DNA from: Pseudomonas entomophila
GTDB lineage: Bacteria > Pseudomonadota > Gammaproteobacteria > Pseudomonadales > Pseudomonadaceae
Assembly (NCBI RefSeq): GCF_018417595.1
Contig: NZ_CP070982.1
Location: forward strand, 2,071,501 to 2,135,500
Direction of reading: 5' to 3'
DNA: 64,000 nucleotides
The notes under the pieces were generated by a model. It did no database searches. It was not told the origin of the DNA and saw nothing but the letters and a program-made list of their open reading frames with translations. Of the stretch, positions 56,507 to 64,000 are shown in pieces (the first letter of the stretch is position 1; each line of letters opens with the position of its first letter). Made by a program: the position numbers and the translations under genes.

Positions 56507-57999
56507 CCAAGCAGACGATCCCTGCCGCGCCGCCTTGCACATTGTTCCTGTTCGGCGCCAATGGCGACCTGGTCAAGCGCCTGCTGATGCCGGCGCTGTA
56601 CAACCTGGCCCGCGATGGCCTGCTCGATCGCAACCTGCGTATCGTCGGCGTCGACCACAACCCGGCCACCGCCGAAGCCTTCGCCGAGCGCCTGCATGCC
56701 TTCATGCAGGAGCGCGACAAGGGGCGTGAAGGCGATGAGCGTTGCCTGGACGACGCGCTCTGGCAGCGCCTGGCCAAGTGCATCGACTACCAGACCGGTG
56801 ATTTTCTCGACCCCGAGACTTACAAGGCCTTGGCGGCGCGCATCGATGCGACCCGCCACGGCAACGCCATCTTCTACCTGGCCACTTCGCCACGTTTCTT
56901 CCCAGAGGTGGCCCAGCGCCTGGGCGCGGCCGGCCTGCTCGACGAGTCCGCCGGCGGTTTTCGCCGGGTGGTGGTGGAGAAACCCTTCGGCACCGACCTG
57001 GCCAGCGCCGAGGCGCTAAATACCTGCCTGCTCAAGGTGATGAGCGAACGGCAGATCTACCGTATCGACCATTACCTCGGTAAAGAGACAGTGCAGAACA
57101 TTCTGGTCAGCCGTTTCTCCAACGGCTTGTTCGAGGCGTTCTGGAACAACCACTACATCGATCACGTGCAGATCACCGCCGCCGAGACCGTCGGCGTCGA
57201 GACCCGCGGCGCCTTCTACGACAGCACCGGCGCCCTGCGCGACATGGTGCCCAACCACCTGTTCCAGTTGCTGGCGATGGTGGCGATGGAGCCGCCCGCA
57301 GCGTTCGGCGCCGACGCCGTGCGCGGCGAGAAGGCCAAGGTGATCGGTGCCATTCGCCCCTGGTCGGCGAAGATGGCCCTGAAGAACTCCGTGCGTGGCC
57401 AGTACACCGCGGGCAAGCAACTGCCGGGTTACCGTGAAGAGCCTAACGTAGACAAGGACAGCCAGACCGAAACCTATGTCGCGCTCAAGGTGATGATCGA
57501 CAACTGGCGCTGGGCGGGGGTGCCGTTCTACCTGCGCACCGGCAAGCGCATGAGCGTGCGCGACACCGAGATCGCCATCTGCTTCAAGCCCGCGCCCTAT
57601 GCCCAGTTCCGCGAAAGCGAGCTGGCGCGGCCCAAGCCCAACTACCTGAAGATCCAGATCCAGCCCAACGAGGGCATGTGGTTCGACCTGCAGGCCAAGC
57701 GCCCGGGGCCGGAGCTGGTGATGGAGAACGTCGAGCTGGGGTTCGCCTACAAGGACTTCTTCAAGATGACCCCGGCGACTGGGTACGAAACGCTGATCTA
57801 CGACTGCCTCACCGGCGACCAGACCCTGTTCCAGCGGGCAGACAATATCGAGAACGGCTGGCGTGCCGTGCAGCCGTTCCTCGATGCCTGGGCTGGCGAG
57901 GGAAGCGAGGTGCATGGTTACCCGGCAGGCGAGGATGGCCCGGAGGCTGGCAACGAACTGCTGGCGCGTGACAAGCGCGAGTGGCATACGTTGGGTTGA
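56503..57999 (+). CDS. zwf: Glucose-6-phosphate 1-dehydrogenase
   Basis: A 498-aa enzyme producing 6-phosphoglucono-lactone and NADPH. Cofactor motif GANGDLVKR, active-site [13 protein letters not shown] with His, and [11 protein letters not shown]. It is likely a secondary zwf paralogue (zwfB type), since the main Pseudomonas zwf lies with hexR/edd. Pairing with gnd gives an oxidative pentose-phosphate module lacking the Entner-Doudoroff genes. A REP pair follows. Confidence 0.95.
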   Translation: MTKQTIPAAPPCTLFLFGANGDLVKRLLMPALYNLARDGLLDRNLRIVGVDHNPATAEAFAERLHAFMQERDKGREGDERCLDDALWQRLAKCIDYQTGDFLDPETYKALAARIDATRHGNAIFYLATSPRFFPEVAQRLGAAGLLDESAGGFRRVVVEKPFGTDLASAEALNTCLLKVMSERQIYRIDHYLGKETVQNILVSRFSNGLFEAFWNNHYIDHVQITAAETVGVETRGAFYDSTGALRDMVPNHLFQLLAMVAMEPPAAFGADAVRGEKAKVIGAIRPWSAKMALKNSVRGQYTAGKQLPGYREEPNVDKDSQTETYVALKVMIDNWRWAGVPFYLRTGKRMSVRDTEIAICFKPAPYAQFRESELARPKPNYLKIQIQPNEGMWFDLQAKRPGPELVMENVELGFAYKDFFKMTPATGYETLIYDCLTGDQTLFQRADNIENGWRAVQPFLDAWAGEGSEVHGYPAGEDGPEAGNELLARDKREWHTLG

Positions 58000-58017
58000 T
58001 CTGTCCGACCCCGTCTC

Positions 58018-58092
58018 ATCGCGGGGCAAGCCCGCTCCCACGCCCACCCTCGCTGTGATGGCTTGTGGGAGCGGGCTTGCCCCGCGATGGGG
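58018..58092. repeat. REP inverted pair
   Basis: CATCGCGGGGCAAGCCCGCT and inverse GTGGGAGCGGGCTTGCCCCG with an 18-bp spacer, between zwf and the GH15 gene. Confidence 0.87.
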
Positions 58093-58177
58093 TTTAGGCC
58101 ATTTTCTGCATTTGTGTTGGAACACCCACCCTCACCCTGGCATCCAAACTCAGCTCACACTTGACTGAGGCCACCAG

Positions 58178-59974
58178 ATGCCCGCCCCGATCGAAGACTA
58201 CGCCCTCATCGGCAACTGCCGCAGCGCCGCCCTGATCAACCGCGACGGCGCCCTCGACTGGCTGTGCCTGCCACGCTTCGATGCCCCGGCCGTGTTCGCC
58301 GCGTTGCTGGGCAACGAAGAAAACGGCCGCTGGCGCCTGGCCCCCAGCGACCCTGTCGAGCAGACCACGCGTCAATACCTCGAAGACACCCTGGTACTGG
58401 AAACCACCTGGACCACCGCCAGCGGCCGTGCCCGCGTGCTTGAATGCATGCCGCTGGGCGACAGCAATGCGGTGTTGCGCATCGTCAAAGGCATCACAGG
58501 CGAAACTGCCTTCGAGATGGACCTGGTGCTGCGCTTCGATTATGGGCGCAGCGTCCCCTGGGTGGAAAAGCTCGACCCGCTGACCCTAAGCGCCGTTGCC
58601 GGCCCCGACCGCCTAGTCCTGCGCAGCACCACCGAAACCCACGGTCGCGATCACCACAGCGTCGCGCGCTTTCGTGTCCGCGCCGGCGAGCGGCAAGTCT
58701 TCAGCCTCTGTCACCAACCCTCACACCTGCCCGTGCAACCTGGCTTCGATGCCGACCAGGCCCTGGCGCAGACCGTCGACCAATGGCGGGCCTTTGCCGC
58801 CCGATGCCCCGACGTGGGCCCTTACAGCGCCTTGGTGCGCCGCTCGCTGCTGACCCTCAAGGGCATGACCTACGCCCCCACTGGCGGGATGGTCGCTGCC
58901 GTCACCACCTCGTTGCCCGAGCGCGTCGGTGGCGAGCGCAACTGGGACTACCGCTACTGCTGGCTGCGCGACGCCACCATGACCTTGCTGGCGTTCATGA
59001 ACCTTGGCTACTTCGACGAGGCCCAGGCCTGGCGCGAATGGCTGCTGCGCTCGGTGGCTGGCAATCCCGAGCAGATGCAGATCATGTACGGCCTGGCGGG
59101 GGAGCGTGACCTGCCCGAGTTCACCTTGCCCTGGCTGGCGGGCTACGAGCGTTCGCAGCCGGTGCGCGTGGGCAACGCCGCCTCCGAGCAACGCCAGCTC
59201 GACATCTACGGTGAACTTGCCGACGCCATGGCCCAGGCGATCAAGGGCGGCCTGCCACGGCACCCGCGCAGCGCCGCCATCGCCCGGGCGATCCTGCCCT
59301 ATGTCGAGCGCATCTGGCGCGAGCCCGACGAAGGTCTCTGGGAGGTGCGCGGAGGCCGCCAGCACTTCGTTCACTCCAAGGTCATGGCCTGGGTAGCGTT
59401 CGACCGCGCGGCGGGCCTGGCTGACACCACTGAGGAAGGCCGCGAGCGCAGCAGCCATTACCGCCAGGTGGCCGACGAGATCCATCGTGAGGTCTGTACT
59501 CGCGGGCTGGATGCCCAGGGGCAGTTCTTCGTGCAGGCCTACGGTTCGACTGAACTCGACGCCAGCCTGCTGCAGATCGCCCTGACCGGATTCCTGCCGG
59601 CCGACGACCCTCGTTTCCTGCGCACTCTCGAACAGATCGAGGGGCGGTTACTGCGCAATGGATTGCTGCTGCGCTATGACAGCGACAGTTGCAGCGACGG
59701 CCTGACGCCGGGGGAGGGGACGTTCCTGGTGTGTTCGTTCTGGCTGGCGGACGTGTACGTGCTGTTGGGGCGGCGGGAGGAGGCGCAGGCGTTGTATGCG
59801 CGGTTGACGGGGTTGTGCAACGACGTCGGGTTGCTGGCCGAGCAGTACGATCCGGTGGGCAAGCGCATGCTGGGGAATTTTCCGCAGGCCTTCAGCCATA
59901 TCGGGATCATTAACACGGCGTTGAACCTGCACCGGGCGCAGTGCCCGGTGCGGGATCGGGCAAAGTGTGATTAA
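58178..59974 (+). CDS. Glycoside hydrolase family 15 protein (glucoamylase/trehalase-like)
   Basis: A 598-aa protein with an N-terminal beta domain (about 1-215; starts IEDYALIGNCRSAALI) and an (alpha/alpha)6 barrel with GGERNWDYRYCWLRDATMTL. GH15-like enzymes hydrolyse alpha-glucosides or trehalose; catalytic Glu residues are expected in RIWREPDEGLWEVRGG (Glu) and the late GEGTFLVCSFW. No signal peptide, so cytoplasmic. Its position after gnd-zwf suggests feeding glucose into the pentose phosphate route, which is inference. Confidence 0.9.
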   Translation: MPAPIEDYALIGNCRSAALINRDGALDWLCLPRFDAPAVFAALLGNEENGRWRLAPSDPVEQTTRQYLEDTLVLETTWTTASGRARVLECMPLGDSNAVLRIVKGITGETAFEMDLVLRFDYGRSVPWVEKLDPLTLSAVAGPDRLVLRSTTETHGRDHHSVARFRVRAGERQVFSLCHQPSHLPVQPGFDADQALAQTVDQWRAFAARCPDVGPYSALVRRSLLTLKGMTYAPTGGMVAAVTTSLPERVGGERNWDYRYCWLRDATMTLLAFMNLGYFDEAQAWREWLLRSVAGNPEQMQIMYGLAGERDLPEFTLPWLAGYERSQPVRVGNAASEQRQLDIYGELADAMAQAIKGGLPRHPRSAAIARAILPYVERIWREPDEGLWEVRGGRQHFVHSKVMAWVAFDRAAGLADTTEEGRERSSHYRQVADEIHREVCTRGLDAQGQFFVQAYGSTELDASLLQIALTGFLPADDPRFLRTLEQIEGRLLRNGLLLRYDSDSCSDGLTPGEGTFLVCSFWLADVYVLLGRREEAQALYARLTGLCNDVGLLAEQYDPVGKRMLGNFPQAFSHIGIINTALNLHRAQCPVRDRAKCD

Positions 59975-59984
59975 GCGTTGCCAC

Positions 59985-60014
59985 GTGTCCAGCGTGTTGG
60001 CTGGACACTTGTTA
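59985..60014 (+). terminator. Terminator-like hairpin after the GH15 gene
   Basis: Perfect 9-bp stem GTGTCCAGC / GCTGGACAC with a 6-nt loop, followed by TTGTTAAATTT. The T run is broken, so efficiency is uncertain. Confidence 0.6.
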
Positions 60015-60044
60015 AATTTGCAGCATGCAGTTCAAGCCAGAGCC

Positions 60045-61178
60045 TCACGTGAGACTGTCCGGGATGGCTTCGATATCACTGATTTCCAGAACGGCTTTGG
60101 CGTGCTTTAGTCGCCCAGTAACGCTGATGTTCACTTCACTCGCAAAGTGTTCGACGACATCGTCGTACAAGGTGTCGTTGAATGCGCATTTGAGTTCAGG
60201 TTCTGCGTTGGGGCGACTGCGCAGAATGAACGTCAGATTGTCTTTGTCCAGCTCCCGAATTTTGCCGCTGGTCTTCATGAGCTGATGCTTCAGCGTTTGA
60301 TGTCCTGCCAGGGTTTCACTGATGCGCTTGCGGTGGGCGCGGGTGAGCCGAAACACATGGTTGTTGCTGATCAACTGACCGCGAAGTTCGGCAGATTCCA
60401 CTTGGCCATGGGTGGGGGGGGTCAGGTCTTTCAGGGCTTCCAGCACGGACAGTTCGGGTTCGCCACCTGATTGATCGACGAGCCAGCGTAGCCCTTTTTC
60501 GAGTACCTGTGCACTTTGGGCGTAAGCGCCGATGCCAGGGTCTGGCAAGTCCAATTGCTCAAGGCAGGGAGTAGAGAAGGAAACTTCGAAACTGTTGTAG
60601 GCAAATCGCGTTGCCGGGAGGTCATACGATTTCCTGAAGCTTTCTTCCGGCCTTCCTTGGGCGATGCTCTGGGTGATCGTTTCCAGAATTTTCTTCAGCG
60701 CATTTGCAGGGCTGTTGACTGCGCGCGCAATGACACTGGCGGGGACGGTACCCTCTTTCAACCCTTGCCCCAACAAGCGATAGGATAGTAAAGGCATATG
60801 TTCAGGGTACAGCGTGGCATGGGGCTCTGGTTTGAATTTGGCGGGTACTTCATCAAGGCTTGCGATATTCCAGGCCTTTGACGGCGACATGTCATAGCGA
60901 AGGTCGACAGCCCAAAGCCAACTTTGCTTGAGCAGGTCATGCACCGATTTGTGTCCAGACTTCAACTGCTGGATCAGTAAGGCGCTACTTGGGGTGACCA
61001 GGTAGCGGATCAATTTATTGTCCCGGTCTTCCTTGCTTTCGTACCAGAAGCGCAGAAGGCCATCGTGGCCAAGGGTGGTGAAAATCTTGGGGCCATCGAA
61101 CTCGTAGAGAACTTCTTCGATTTGCAGGTTTTCAAAGGGTTGGGTGCTGATGTCGGGTGAGATGATGGGCCACGGCAT
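60045..61178 (-). CDS. Hypothetical protein, second gene of a two-gene cassette
   Basis: A 377-aa predicted cytoplasmic protein. The N-terminal 90 residues (EEVLYEFDGPKIFTTLGHDG, LRFWYESKEDRDNKLIRYLV, TPSSALLIQQLKSG) resemble the DUF6575-type domain found in small accessory proteins; the similarity is from memory. The rest is helical with a Ser/Thr-rich end. GGAGG 7 nt upstream fixes ATG 61178; a TTG two codons earlier is the only rival. Base composition is lower in GC than the surrounding core, a sign of transfer. Function unknown. Confidence 0.7.
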   Translation of the reverse strand: MPWPIISPDISTQPFENLQIEEVLYEFDGPKIFTTLGHDGLLRFWYESKEDRDNKLIRYLVTPSSALLIQQLKSGHKSVHDLLKQSWLWAVDLRYDMSPSKAWNIASLDEVPAKFKPEPHATLYPEHMPLLSYRLLGQGLKEGTVPASVIARAVNSPANALKKILETITQSIAQGRPEESFRKSYDLPATRFAYNSFEVSFSTPCLEQLDLPDPGIGAYAQSAQVLEKGLRWLVDQSGGEPELSVLEALKDLTPPTHGQVESAELRGQLISNNHVFRLTRAHRKRISETLAGHQTLKHQLMKTSGKIRELDKDNLTFILRSRPNAEPELKCAFNDTLYDDVVEHFASEVNISVTGRLKHAKAVLEISDIEAIPDSLT

Positions 61179-61180
61179 GT

Positions 61181-61561
61181 TCAAGCCTCCACTACCTTGA
61201 AGAGTACGCTGCGCTCAAGGTCTTTGCGCGGCCACCAGGTCATGTGCCGGGGGTTGTGTTTAGTGGGGGTTTCCATCGTTTTGCCGTGGCTGGGATCAAG
61301 CTGGGCGGCAACAATGTGTTCTCCAAGCGAGGGAAACAAGGATTGTTGATGGCTGCAACTGGCGAAGTCGGGAAATACGGAGAGTCCATGGCGTGTGCAT
61401 GCAAGATCGCCAGTTGCATTGACGGCACGGCCACGCTCCGCCTGTGAAAGGCAATCCTGTTGGTTCACGGGGTTGTTGGGCGAAACCATGTAAATCGTTC
61501 CAGAGCAGCTCACGGCATTGGGCAGCGGGCAGTTGGCGGGCAACCCATCGGGGAAAACCAT
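61181..61561 (-). CDS. Hypothetical Cys-rich protein, first gene of the cassette
   Basis: A 126-aa predicted protein starting MVFPDGLPANC, with AGGA 7 nt upstream. It has five Cys (residues about 11, 19, 37, 55, 68) and conserved-looking segments DCLSQAERGRA, GLSVFPDFASC, and TWWPRKDLERS. No signal peptide or helix. The stop lies 2 bp before the next ATG, so the pair is one unit. An upstream in-frame ATG at 61666 would add 35 residues. I do not know the family; an effector/immunity, toxin or defence pair are all possible and none is shown. Confidence 0.6.
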   Translation of the reverse strand: MVFPDGLPANCPLPNAVSCSGTIYMVSPNNPVNQQDCLSQAERGRAVNATGDLACTRHGLSVFPDFASCSHQQSLFPSLGEHIVAAQLDPSHGKTMETPTKHNPRHMTWWPRKDLERSVLFKVVEA

Positions 61562-61861
61562 TATTGCGTCCTTTCGTGTCTGGCATTTTAGGTCTGTAGC
61601 AGCGGAGCGTCCATGCGGTACGACTTGACAGTTGGAAGCGTTGCGCAGGGCTTGCCGTGAAGCCATTATCGTAGATGTGAATGGATGAGCTTGGGAACTG
61701 CATTCAAACCTGTTTTTTGCTGTGCTTTCTGTGATCCGTTTCCGAAATGCTGCGTGCTGAGGTATTCGCGGTAAGGGTTCCAAGGGGCAGCAACAGCCGA
61801 GACAGGTATGTCATCATGCTTGGTCAACGCGTTTGGCGCATGTATCGAGAAGGACCCGTCA

Positions 61862-62071
61862 ATGACCTCGACCCCACCCAACGGCCTGCCGGTCTACCGC
61901 CTGATCACCGGCAAGGACGACGCCAGCTTCTGCAAGCGCATTTCCGAGATCCTGGCCATGGGCTACCAGCTGTATGGCTCGCCCAGCGTGACCTTCGACG
62001 CCGCCCAGGGGCACGTGGTTGCCGCCCAGGCGGTGCTGTGGCCGGGGCATGGCGGGACCGCACGGGATTGA
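61862..62071 (+). CDS. DUF1737 domain protein
   Basis: A 69-aa protein matching the DUF1737 pattern: YRLITGKDDASFCKRISEIL and GYQLYGSPSVTFD. Function unknown. The gene end overlaps the next start by 3 bp (TTGA), so the two are coupled. Its ribosome site is GAAGGA. Confidence 0.8.
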   Translation: MTSTPPNGLPVYRLITGKDDASFCKRISEILAMGYQLYGSPSVTFDAAQGHVVAAQAVLWPGHGGTARD

Positions 62072-62550
62072 GCGTCATTCGGGCCGCCATCACCTTGCGC
62101 CCGGCCGTGGCCGCCGAGGCCGATGAGATTGCAGCGTTGGTCGCCGAAGCCTATGCCCCCTACATTGCCAGGATCGGCCGCAAGCCGGCACCGATGCTGG
62201 ATGACTACGCGCAGGTGGTGCGTGACGACGAGGTGTTCGTTGCCGTTCAGGGGGCACGTATCGTCGGCGTGCTTGTGCTGCGATGCGAGGGCCGCGAATT
62301 ACTGCTGGTGAACGTTGCCGTACTGGCCGCCAGCAAGGGGCAGGGTATTGGCCGTTTACTGATGGATTTCAGTGAAACCCATGCACTCGCCGCAGGCTGC
62401 GAGGCCGTTCGGCTCTACACCCACGAGCGGATGCTCGAAAACATCGAGATCTACGGCAAGCTGGGTTACCAGGAGACCCGGAGGGCAGTCGAAGATGGCT
62501 TCGCGGGGATGTTCATGCGCAAGTCGCTGGTCGGCCCAAGGCAGCCATGA
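62068..62550 (+). CDS. GNAT-family N-acetyltransferase
   Basis: A 160-aa single-domain acetyltransferase: LRPAVAAEADEIAALV, the acetyl-CoA loop VAVLAASKGQGIGRLLMDF, and ENIEIYGKLGYQETRR at the end. TTG 62068 overlapping the DUF1737 stop is the best start (MSVIRAAITLRPA); no ATG is available until well inside the domain. Substrate unknown. Confidence 0.85.
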   Translation: MSVIRAAITLRPAVAAEADEIAALVAEAYAPYIARIGRKPAPMLDDYAQVVRDDEVFVAVQGARIVGVLVLRCEGRELLLVNVAVLAASKGQGIGRLLMDFSETHALAAGCEAVRLYTHERMLENIEIYGKLGYQETRRAVEDGFAGMFMRKSLVGPRQP

Positions 62551-62554
62551 GCGC

Positions 62555-62700
62555 TCAGGCCGGTTCGCCGATGCACCACCAGTGCTGTGTCTCGCCTTCC
62601 TCGCCGATGACGGGGTGCCCATGCGCGATGAAGCCGTCGGGCAGGTCCAGGGCGAGCGGCGGCAATTTTTTGTGAGTGAATGTTGTGACGCATAGGGTCA
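62555..62700 (-). pseudogene. Possible remnant or very short gene
   Basis: One minus-strand frame reads KKLPPLALDLPDGFIAHGHP then EEGETQHWWCIGEPA before a stop at 62555, which looks like a real protein C-terminus, but no good start codon or ribosome site precedes it. It may be a decayed gene beside the toxin-antitoxin promoter. Confidence 0.3.
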
Positions 62701-62738
62701 CATATGTTACTTTGCGATCTGTGACGCATAGGGTCACA
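62684..62738. promoter_or_regulatory. Duplicated palindromic operator before higBA
   Basis: TGTGACGCATAGGGTCACA occurs exactly twice, at 62684-62702 and 62720-62738. Each is itself an inverted repeat (TGTGAC / GTCACA around 7 bp). The copies lie 39 bp or more before the higB start, as expected for autoregulation by the antitoxin. Confidence 0.65.
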
Positions 62739-62776
62739 CTCACCCGTCCGCACTGAGCGGATACGGTGTGCTCCAC

Positions 62777-63055
62777 ATGATCATCAGCTTTCGTCACAAA
62801 GGATTGCGGCTGTTCCACGAAACGGGCAATGCCCGTGGCATCCAGGCTGCCCATACTCGACGCCTGAGGCGGCAATTGCAGTTTCTCGACAGCGCCATGG
62901 TTGCCGATGATTTGGCCGTTCCGGGCTGGCAGTTGCACCCGCTAAAGGGCAGGCTCTCGGGCTTCTGGTCGATCAGCGTGTCAGGCAACTGGCGGTTGGT
63001 TTTCAGTAGTGCGGGGGGCGACGTCGAACTGGTCGACTATCTCGACTATCACTGA
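62777..63055 (+). CDS. higB: HigB/RelE-family toxin
   Basis: A 92-aa ribosome-dependent mRNA endonuclease candidate. The HigB family start MIISFRHKGLRLFHETG is intact, as are LHPLKGRLSGFWSISV, NWRLVF and the end VELVDYLDYH, with the catalytic-type basic and aromatic residues. ATG 62777 gives the canonical start. Toxin-first order and the antitoxin gene 14 bp downstream are typical of hig modules. Confidence 0.92.
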   Translation: MIISFRHKGLRLFHETGNARGIQAAHTRRLRRQLQFLDSAMVADDLAVPGWQLHPLKGRLSGFWSISVSGNWRLVFSSAGGDVELVDYLDYH

Positions 63056-63069
63056 TCAGGAGGCCCTTC

Positions 63070-63357
63070 ATGGCCATGCACAACCCGCCACATCCCGGCG
63101 AAACCCTGCGAGAGGATGTCCTGCCCGCACTGGGCCTGACGGTAAAAGCCTTCGCCGCGCACCTGGGCTTCTCGCGCGAGGCACTGTCCCGCGTCTTGCA
63201 CGGCCGCGCGGCGGTCTCTCCCGACCTGGCGGTGCGCCTGGAAATGGCCGGCATCAGCACCGCGCGGCTGTGGCTGACGATCCAGGTCGACTACGACATC
63301 TGGCAAGCCCGGCAGCGGCAGCAGCCCGCCATCACGCGGCTGTTCCAGGCCGCCTGA
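63070..63357 (+). CDS. higA: HigA-family antitoxin
   Basis: A 95-aa antitoxin with the HigA start (NPPHPGETLREDVLPALGLT) and an XRE helix-turn-helix (VKAFAAHLGFSREALSRVLHG). It neutralises HigB and binds the operator upstream. AGGAGG precedes the ATG at 63070; the ATG at 63076 is also in frame. An intrinsic terminator follows. Confidence 0.92.
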   Translation: MAMHNPPHPGETLREDVLPALGLTVKAFAAHLGFSREALSRVLHGRAAVSPDLAVRLEMAGISTARLWLTIQVDYDIWQARQRQQPAITRLFQAA

Positions 63358-63362
63358 AAACA

Positions 63363-63391
63363 CAAAGCCCGGGGCGAAACCCCGGGCTTTG
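63363..63391. terminator. Bidirectional terminator of higA and the transporter
   Basis: Stem GCCCGGGG / CCCCGGGC with CGAAA loop, AAA on one side and TTT on the other, between the convergent genes. Confidence 0.88.
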
Positions 63392-63413
63392 TCATTTACA
63401 CCTGCCTCACGCG

Positions 63414-64000
63414 TCAGGCCAGCGCTTCACGCCCGCTGCTGGCGACCTTGGTATGGCGCAAGGTCGGAATCAGGAAGGCAATGGCCAGCACGCACGCGCT
63501 CACCAGCATCACGAAGCCGCCATCCCAGCCGAAGTGGTCGACGGTGTAGCCCATCGCCGCGCTGGCCGCGACCGAGCCGCCCAGGTAGCCGAACAGGCCG
63601 GTGAAGCCCGCCGCGGTACCAGCGGCTTTCTTCGGCGCCAGCTCCAGCGCCTGCAAGCCAACCAGCATCACCGGCCCGTAGATCAGGAAGCCGATGGAGA
63701 ATAGCGCGATCATATCGATGGTCGGGTTGCCTGGCGGGTTGAGCCAGTACACCAGGGTGGCGACGGTCACCAGTGCCATGAACACGATGCCGGTCAGGCC
63801 ACGGTTTCCTCGGAAGATCTTGTCGGACATCCAGCCGCACAGCAGGGTGCCGGGGATGCCGGCCCACTCGTAGAAGAAGTACGCCCATGAAGTGGTGTCG
63901 ACGCTGAAGTGCTTGGCCTCTTTCAGGTAGGTCGGCGCCCAGTCCAGCACGCCATAGCGCAGCAGGTAGACGAACACGTTGGCCAGGGCGATGTACCACA
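63414..64000 (-). CDS. MFS transporter of the GlpT/UhpT organophosphate:phosphate antiporter family, 3' part
   Basis: The reading frame gives about 195 residues to a stop at 63414 and continues beyond the right edge. [22 protein letters not shown] sequence ([16 protein letters not shown]), [20 protein letters not shown], and [19 protein letters not shown] match the C-terminal half of GlpT, which exchanges glycerol 3-phosphate for phosphate. Six predicted helices fit the second half of a 12-helix MFS fold. The start is outside the window. Confidence 0.9.
   Translation of the reverse strand, partial: WYIALANVFVYLLRYGVLDWAPTYLKEAKHFSVDTTSWAYFFYEWAGIPGTLLCGWMSDKIFRGNRGLTGIVFMALVTVATLVYWLNPPGNPTIDMIALFSIGFLIYGPVMLVGLQALELAPKKAAGTAAGFTGLFGYLGGSVAASAAMGYTVDHFGWDGGFVMLVSACVLAIAFLIPTLRHTKVASSGREALA

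Noticed and set aside
62684..62702. CRP/Vfr-like site (TGTGA...TCACA)
   Set aside because: The spacer is 9 bp instead of 6, and an exact second copy next to higBA suits an antitoxin operator better.

Overview
The window is high-GC chromosomal DNA from a Pseudomonas of the P. putida group. The evidence is the OprI lipoprotein, the AroF, CysB, CysH and prp gene order (which matches what I remember of P. putida KT2440 around PP_2318-PP_2351), and at least 16 intergenic repeats of the P. putida REP type (core GTAGGAGCGG). No rRNA, tRNA, insertion sequence, prophage or CRISPR array was seen. Almost all genes are typical core-genome genes.

Layout. 1-8.6 kb: end of greB; an FtsX-type ABC exporter divergent from the esterase gene tesA; an L,D-transpeptidase; oprI; aroF (DAHP synthase); a PilZ protein. 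8.7-13.8 kb: a ketopantoate reductase-family enzyme, a universal stress protein, cysB and cysH (sulfur assimilation), pabB (folate). 13.9-17 kb: a three-gene ATP-grasp / inactive transglutaminase / retropepsin-like cluster. 17.2-25.8 kb: the methylcitrate pathway for propionate (GntR regulator, prpB, prpC, acnD, prpF, prpD), facing acnB at 25.9-28.5 kb; the propionyl-CoA synthetase gene prpE lies apart at 38.3 kb. 28.5-38.2 kb: a structured acnB leader, DUF1289, queD, a patatin-like protein, a PepSY-PepSY-response regulator-sensor kinase operon resembling bqs/car, an HPP-CBS membrane protein, a LysR regulator and a leucine-rich-repeat protein kinase. 40.2-47 kb: a ZapE-like ATPase, then an AraC regulator divergent from a CMD-family protein / acyl-CoA dehydrogenase-like flavoprotein / NrtA-type ABC importer operon. 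47.1-55.4 kb: GNAT, argC, LysR regulators, a tautomerase, an SDR lacking its catalytic Tyr, MOSC, 5'-nucleotidase, an SH3 protein. 55.5-60 kb: gnd-zwf (pentose phosphate) and a GH15 enzyme. 60-64 kb: a small accessory patch (two-gene unknown cassette, DUF1737-GNAT pair, HigBA toxin-antitoxin) and the 3' end of a GlpT-type transporter.

The best leads for something undescribed are the long composite hairpin in the acnB leader (28628-28762), the terminator-ended hairpin cluster before the HPP gene (about 34620-34789), and the unknown two-gene cassette (60045-61561). One sequence-quality problem matters: 34430-34573 contains only G and C in long homopolymers, inside what should be a REP pair, and is almost certainly a base-calling or assembly artefact.
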